A DNA stretch of 64,000 nt, taken from Rutidosis leptorrhynchoides. Taxonomy: Eukaryota; Streptophyta; Magnoliopsida; Asterales; Asteraceae. The notes below the pieces were generated by a model, which worked only from the letters and a program-made list of their open reading frames with translations, was not told the origin of the DNA and did no database searches. The stretch is from the NCBI RefSeq assembly GCF_046630445.1, contig NC_092333.1, positions 356,347,001 through 356,411,000 of the forward strand, read 5' to 3'. Both the position numbers and the translations under genes were made by a program. Positions 58,495-64,000 of this stretch are shown here, one piece after another; within the stretch, counting starts at the first letter, position 1, and each line of letters opens with the position of its first letter.

Positions 58495-60882
58495 TGTAAC
58501 ATCCCGCGTTTTTCCGTTAAATTTATTTTAACACCGTCTTTTTTTTAAAATAATATCTTTCGCGATTTAAATTTGTATCTTCATTAACTAACGTTCATAA
58601 TATCCTCGTTATTTAAATATAATGTCACCCGTTTACTCGAGCGTTTTTTTAAAATATTCGTTTGGTTAATTCCCGCACCCGACTACAAACTCGAGGGACC
58701 ATTTTTGCCATATGGCCAAACTAATCACTAGTAGTTGACTAAGTCAACTACTTCTCCACCATTCCCCACATTTTTAATTTCTTTTCTTTCTTCTTTTCTC
58801 TCAACCAAAAACTCAAACCTTAAATTCTTCATCATCTTCAATCATCATCCAAATTCAAGCAAGGAATCAAACATCAAAACAAATTGTACTTTTGGAATCC
58901 TCGTTTCATCCTCTTCGATTTGATACCAACCTCATTGATTTTGGGTAACATTTCTAAAACACTAAATTTCTCTAAATTCGTTTTAATTACTTGAAATGTT
59001 GTTAGTTAGTGACTATGGCTCGTGTATAACATGAATATATGATTTGTTTGCTTGATTTGTTGATTTTGGTGTAACTAGCTTGAAAATAAAAATTGTATGC
59101 TTAATCTTTGATTTGGATGATTAAAGGTTGTTAGATTGTTAAAGTTCATGTTTTAAAAGTGTTACTAGCATCATTAGCCTCATGTTGATATATAGATTGA
59201 TCAAAGAAACTTCAAAAACGTGATTATTGATTTTGGTGTTGCTTGACTAGGGTTTGCTAGTTCTTGAAATGAATTTTTGGATGCTTGAATGCCATGGAAT
59301 GTTAATTGTTAGTGATTAGTTGTAATGTATGCTTCATTACCTTCAAAACGGCATATCATATGTGTAAATTGGATTCCCGGAACTTAAAATGCATATTGAT
59401 GAACTTGAGGCTTTGAAATGAGCGTTTATTGATCACATGACGAGAATTCGATTGTTGTAAATGATGTTTTTGTTTGAGGATTTGTGTTTAGTTGTGTTCC
59501 TTGTCAAAAGAGCTTTCCAACGGTATAAGATACGTCTTCTAATTGTTTGCGGTTTGCGTTTTGCGTTTGTTTGAAGTTTTGACCAAGACTTGAACCTTGA
59601 AAACGACCTGACACCAGACCATGTGTTATGTCGCGGCGCGACACCCCTTGCCGCGGCGCGACATTTGCCTTGTCCAGATTCTGTCCAACTTTTCCATTTT
59701 ATCAAAAATGTTTGCCATGTTCTAGACCTCCAATTCACATGCAACTTGTTTTAACATGCTTATATATGAATAACTAGCATAGAAAATTTGTCCGAGACCC
59801 GACCCGAACGTGTTGACTTTTTCGTTGACTTTGACCAAGTTTGACTTTTAGTCAAACTTAACCAAACTTTTATACAATCTTCCTAACATGCTTTTATACT
59901 TGTATCTTGCATGAAACTTGACAATTTGCTTCACACGCTACATAATCGAGTCGTGTCGAGCCATAGGACTAATTGAACACATTTCACCCGACCTTGTGTC
60001 GTAACCGGTTAATTGATATAACTTACTTGTTTAGGTCAAGGCTAAGCAACTTTCATGCACACGTTTACTTGTTGAAGTACTTTTATACTCGTGCACTCGA
60101 GGTGAGATCATAGTCCCACTTTTACTCCTTTAAACTTACTTTTGGGATGAGAAAACATAAACGATTCTTTTGAACTAAGTGAACACAAGAATGGGAAAAC
60201 AAACATTCTACATACGAGTTTAGAACGAAAATCCTCAATCCGATTATCATTAGTTACATCAGATGGTGTAAGCGAGAACTTATGTTATATGGCCATATGG
60301 GTTTGACAAACCCTCATTCAAACGGTTCGCTACCGTTTACGAATGAAATATATTTTCGGGAACAGTGTTGTTCTAGCACTAATTGATGGGGTATTCAACG
60401 GACGGAACGTTAAGCTTTGATAATTGGGTGCTCGTGAATATTAACTTTTAGAATGTACTATTATCATTTCAATTTTTGCAAATCTTGTGGTTCGGCTTAC
60501 TTTACTTTTACTCAACTACTTACTTAAACCTATGATTTCACCAACGTTTTCGTTGACAGATTTCTATGTTTTTCTCAGGTCACTACACGATATGTGAAAC
60601 ATGCTTCCGCTTACTATATGATACTTGCATTGGATGTCGAGTATACGTGCATTTCATGGAGCGTCTTTTGACTTACCTTAAACTGTGTCGCCTAGTTTTC
60701 AATCGTACTTATAACGTTGTAACTTAACTTTTGGTTGAACAATTCTTGTAAACTTTGAAACAATCCTTATTTTGAAATGAAGGCAACATATTTTGGTCAA
60801 ACGTTATTTTAAAGACTTATAATCAGGTAATGGGACCCACGTAGTCGACGCCGTCACTTGACGATTTGTCGGGGTCGCTACA
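58495..60882 (+). repeat. 5' LTR of element G (2388 bp)
   Basis: Starts TGTAACATCCCGCG and ends GGGTCGCTACA. GC-rich pair at 59630-59662 followed by TGTCCAGATTCTGTCC, TCCCA/TGGGA element at 60113-60150, and stem-loop CAACG-TTTT-CGTTG at 60538-60557 followed by TCTCAGGT. Confidence 0.92.
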
Positions 60883-60884
60883 AG

Positions 60885-60896
60885 TGGTATCAGAGC
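60885..60896 (+). other. primer binding site of element G
   Basis: TGGTATCAGAGC, complementary to initiator Met-tRNA, two bases after the LTR. Confidence 0.9.
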
Positions 60897-61305
60897 CTTG
60901 GTTGTAGGGATTTAGAGTTCATTTGTGTCAACCCCGAGTCATAGGGTACATAGGTGAATCTAGACTACAACCGGCATATAGACTGAAGTAGGAATTACTT
61001 GACTATTTGTGCATTTATACTCGAACTCTTCTATCATATCTGACTTGTATTCGATCTTGATCTTACGTTGATAAATTTTGTTGATGCGCCACCTTGACTT
61101 TATGAAGTAATGTTAAATGCACATGAGAATCAGGGTAATATAATTTCCGGGATTATATTACGGTGATTCACATGGACGTTCCGACATTATGACATAAAGA
61201 ATTTAAGGCGAGTCAAGGAAAATTTTTCTCTCTATCCTTATTCCATACTCCGGTTAGTATTGTTGAAAATACTAACCAACGATATTCTTGTGTCATGAAG
61301 GAACA

Positions 61306-62322
61306 ATGGCTTACCAAGGTCAACACAATACTCCTCTCGAAACTCTGGAACAAACTCTTCAACGAATGATAACCACCGCCGTGGGTACGGCCGTGGCCGA
61401 TCACTTTTCTAACAACAACAATCATGGATCCGGTAATTCAAGCGAAGGTTGCTCCTACAAGAACTTCATGAAATACAACCCTCCCACTTTCGATGGAACC
61501 GGAGGACCGGTTACTCTCACCCGATGGTTTGAACAAATGGAGACCGTTTTTAACACAAGCGGTTGTCGAGACCAAGATAAGGTCAAGTTTTCCACTCTCA
61601 CTTTCACCGGCATTGCTCTCTCGTGGTGGAACAAGTACGTACAATCGGTGGGTATCGATGAAGCCCACACACTCTCATGGACCGAATTAAGAGAAAGAAT
61701 GATCACCGAATATTTTCTGCGCGACGAGACTCGAAGGCTCGAACAGGGTCTAAGGAATTTAAAAACGGTCGGGAATGACCTCGGAGCTTATAATCAACGG
61801 TTTACCGAACTAGTCTCAATGTGTCCGAATCTCATGACTCCCGAATCCCTAAGAGTCGAACTTTACATGGATGGCCTCCCTAAGAGCATTCAACACGGGG
61901 TAATGGCATCCCAACCCACTAACCTACAAGAGGCTTTAACAAAGGCCCACCAAACTTTAGAAACGGTGAATGAAATGGAAGCACCGGCACCAATGGTCGA
62001 GAACCACTCGAGTAACAACAAAAGAAAATGGGAAGCCTCGCGACCAAGCAACCACAACAATAACAACCTCTCCAAGAAGCCTCTCACCCCCGGCGGCAAG
62101 AAAGGGTATGCCGGAAATCTACCTTATTGTAACAAGTGTCGCAAACATCATTTTGGTGAGTGTGGCAAACCATTTTGCATCAAGTGTCACATAAGTGGAC
62201 ATGTGGCCCATGCCTGTAAGAGTACCGCTACCGTCGCTCGAAAGGTGCCCAACGCACACAGGACGGGTGCTTGCTTCGAATGTGGCCAACTGGGTCATTT
62301 TAGGAATGTGTGCCCAAAGTAG
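61306..62322 (+). CDS. gag: intact gag of element G
   Basis: ATG 61306 (MAYQGQHNTPLETLEQ) to TAG 62320-62322, 338 residues, no stops or frameshifts. The retrotransposon gag domain (about residues 50-190) includes TLTRWFEQMETVF, ALSWWNKYVQSVG and RERMITEYF. A basic, Asn-rich linker is followed by Cys/His clusters CNKCRKHHFGEC and CIKCHISGHVAHAC and the CCHC knuckle CFECGQLGHFRNVC. The stop falls three codons after the last Cys, where element A continues into protease, so the frame encodes a complete gag alone. The start is the ATG at the site where element A has ATA. It should assemble particles and bind element RNA. Confidence 0.9.
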   Translation: MAYQGQHNTPLETLEQTLQRMITTAVGTAVADHFSNNNNHGSGNSSEGCSYKNFMKYNPPTFDGTGGPVTLTRWFEQMETVFNTSGCRDQDKVKFSTLTFTGIALSWWNKYVQSVGIDEAHTLSWTELRERMITEYFLRDETRRLEQGLRNLKTVGNDLGAYNQRFTELVSMCPNLMTPESLRVELYMDGLPKSIQHGVMASQPTNLQEALTKAHQTLETVNEMEAPAPMVENHSSNNKRKWEASRPSNHNNNNLSKKPLTPGGKKGYAGNLPYCNKCRKHHFGECGKPFCIKCHISGHVAHACKSTATVARKVPNAHRTGACFECGQLGHFRNVCPK

Positions 62323-63720
62323 AAATCAACCCCAACGCACGCCGTTGAACTATCAACATCGACCCCTAGGATGCCCGAGACAACGATGGACTAGTCACGG
62401 GTACGTTTCTTCACAACAAACCGTATATTTCATACTTATTCGATTCGGTTACCGCTAGACGTTTTATAACCAAGGCTTTGACTCGTGCTCTTTGCACTCC
62501 ACCTTTTCCCCTAGACACTACTTAGGCAATTTAAGTGACCAACGGAAAATATTGTGTGCCTATATATTTTATCGGAGGATATACGTTAAGAATTTTGACT
62601 TGACACCTATAGAACTAAGGAGCTCAAAACCTATTCGTTAGAAAGAAATTGTTTCCCCGACGTCTTGTATAGATCATTGTGAACTAAGTAATTTTCGGTT
62701 GAAAACCGATACCCTCTTCCTTGTATCCATGACCTCATGATTATTGCATGAATCCCGTGTGCGTCCTAAATCGACCTCCGTTCCGGTTAGGGGAGACGAT
62801 GTCTCCTAAGCCATCTTCCGAACTCACAACGTTAGTTGTAAATCTCTCTTAGTACCATTCGATTTATTTAGGACTCTGTCCGTATTCATGAACCTCCTAA
62901 ACCACGTATGCAAACTTATCTAGACAAATCGGTTATCGTATTTATAGATGACATCTTGAGTTATTCAAGTAAAGAAGGAAAACGAACAACATCACCATCT
63001 TACGCTCGAACTTTTGAGAAAAGAGCAACTCTATACCAAATTCTCCGAGTGAGAATTTCTGTTGAACGAAGTACAATTTTCTAAACCATGATGTGAATGG
63101 TCTAGGCATTTCAATCAATCTCGAAATCAAGCCACATGTAGTCAGGAAACTCCCCCGACTCAGACTTGTATTCGTAAAATCTTAGATCTCGCCGGTTATT
63201 ACCGAAGATTCATTTCTGCCTTTTCTCGTGTTACACGACTTTTAACCTCGTTAACTCACTGAGGGAAAAATTTAAACCCCCCCCCATGTCCGAACCTTGA
63301 GCGTGATACTTCACACCAACATTTCTAGTTAAAATCGTATAGCACCAGATGGAACTCAATTATGAAAATATTTCTACATGAACGCCGGAAGGCATGCTCT
63401 CTCGACTCAAAATCAGTGTAACTGAAATTCGTTATTTTGCGCGAAGAATTCTAATACTAAATTGTGGATCCGATCAATTTTCTCGTCATCACATACCACG
63501 CTACATATCTCTGTTATTTCACCGTTACCGTCTGATATTACTGGAACTTAAGATAACACACGATCCAATGATACTTCACTCTTCTTTGACTTAATGTCAT
63601 TGTGTTTCTAATAATCGGCCAACTATTATTCAACCCCAAACTAAACAACTACGTGTACGATCTCGTTTCTCTTTCAGACTTCAACTTTTGACAACTAGAG
63701 GCACGATATGGCAACCTCGA
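62323..63720 (+). pseudogene. pol: decayed pol remnants of element G
   Basis: Short stretches align by eye with element A: the protease region (62395-62610), RT around FIDDIL (62640-63130, with a recognisable TTTATAGATGACATC at 62938), the RNase H approach (63180-63260) and a segment near SRLKISVTEIRYFARRI (63398-63450). They are separated by many small indels and larger losses. No frame persists. Integrase traces further right are doubtful. From about 63720 to 64000 I see nothing assignable. Confidence 0.8.
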
Positions 63721-64000
63721 GATGTAAGCTCATCCTATTCTAAGTCCTCATTTCACTCCTATCTTTATCGCTCACATTTCCGTTTAAGGAAACTCCTTGT
63801 AACATTTCTCCATGGATAGAGAAACTCCTCATATTACATTAGTATTCGCCACGAGGGTGAATAGTCCTAACGAACATTTTTCGAACCCTAACTGACTTGT
63901 TCAAACATATCTTAAGAGATTCTATTCCAACACGGTGTATCCTTGTCAATTATCCCGTATCGAAATACTCGTTTCACTTCTAGTTTTACAAGAAACCTTG

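Larger units (their letters stand above)
58495..64000 (+). mobile_element. Ty3/gypsy element G, 3' end outside the window
   Basis: It is related to element A by LTR, primer site, gag and pol. It starts at 58495 inside LTR H. Gag is intact but pol is heavily decayed. The 3' LTR and second target copy are outside the window. Confidence 0.92.

Overview
This is nuclear DNA from a flowering plant, probably a eudicot. The only clearly functional host gene is a three-exon nuclear gene for plastid ribosomal protein S5, and most of the rest is nested LTR retrotransposons. An Asteraceae-type genome would fit the dense long-LTR Ty3/gypsy elements, but that is inference, not proof. Everything here was read by eye, without alignment software.

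Layout. 1-5578: 3' part of a Ty3/gypsy element (element 1, +) inserted into a copia element (E, -, 5579-about 8100). 8100-9893, 32770-33122 and probably 42327-42700: an unassigned host sequence D. Inside D sits gypsy element B (-, 9894-32764, target duplication GCTGA). Inside B sits gypsy element A (+, 15273-24818, target duplication AACTT). Also inside D is gypsy element C (+, 33128-42321, target duplication AATAC). 43065-49532: copia element F (-, target duplication GATAG), whose 5' LTR is split by a Helitron (-, 47869-49487). 49533-54528: noncoding sequence with a Harbinger-type MITE, LINE debris and a foldback. 54529-56713: plastid rps5 (-), with a hAT-like MITE in intron 2. 57226-57632: a TIR element. 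57633-58494: part of a gypsy LTR (H, -). 58495-64000: gypsy element G (+), with an intact gag but a decayed pol.

The gypsy elements look like the long-LTR Tekay/Del type of chromovirus: LTRs of 2.2-3.4 kb, a primer site complementary to initiator Met-tRNA, and an integrase C-terminus ending in a TWE chromodomain-like motif.

The most interesting content is in B and C. B carries two intact extra genes between its primer site and gag: an F-box protein and a very acidic protein. Its gag and pol are both broken. C carries a coiled-coil leader ORF at the same place. In both elements the leader genes are separated from gag by an internal copy of the element's polypurine tract. A second group of signals lies in the LTRs: a tandem array of hairpins with compensating stem changes (element 1, related array in H), a stem-loop near the LTR 3' end whose paired bases change together across families, and paired CGCGGCGCG-type boxes shared by unrelated LTR families.
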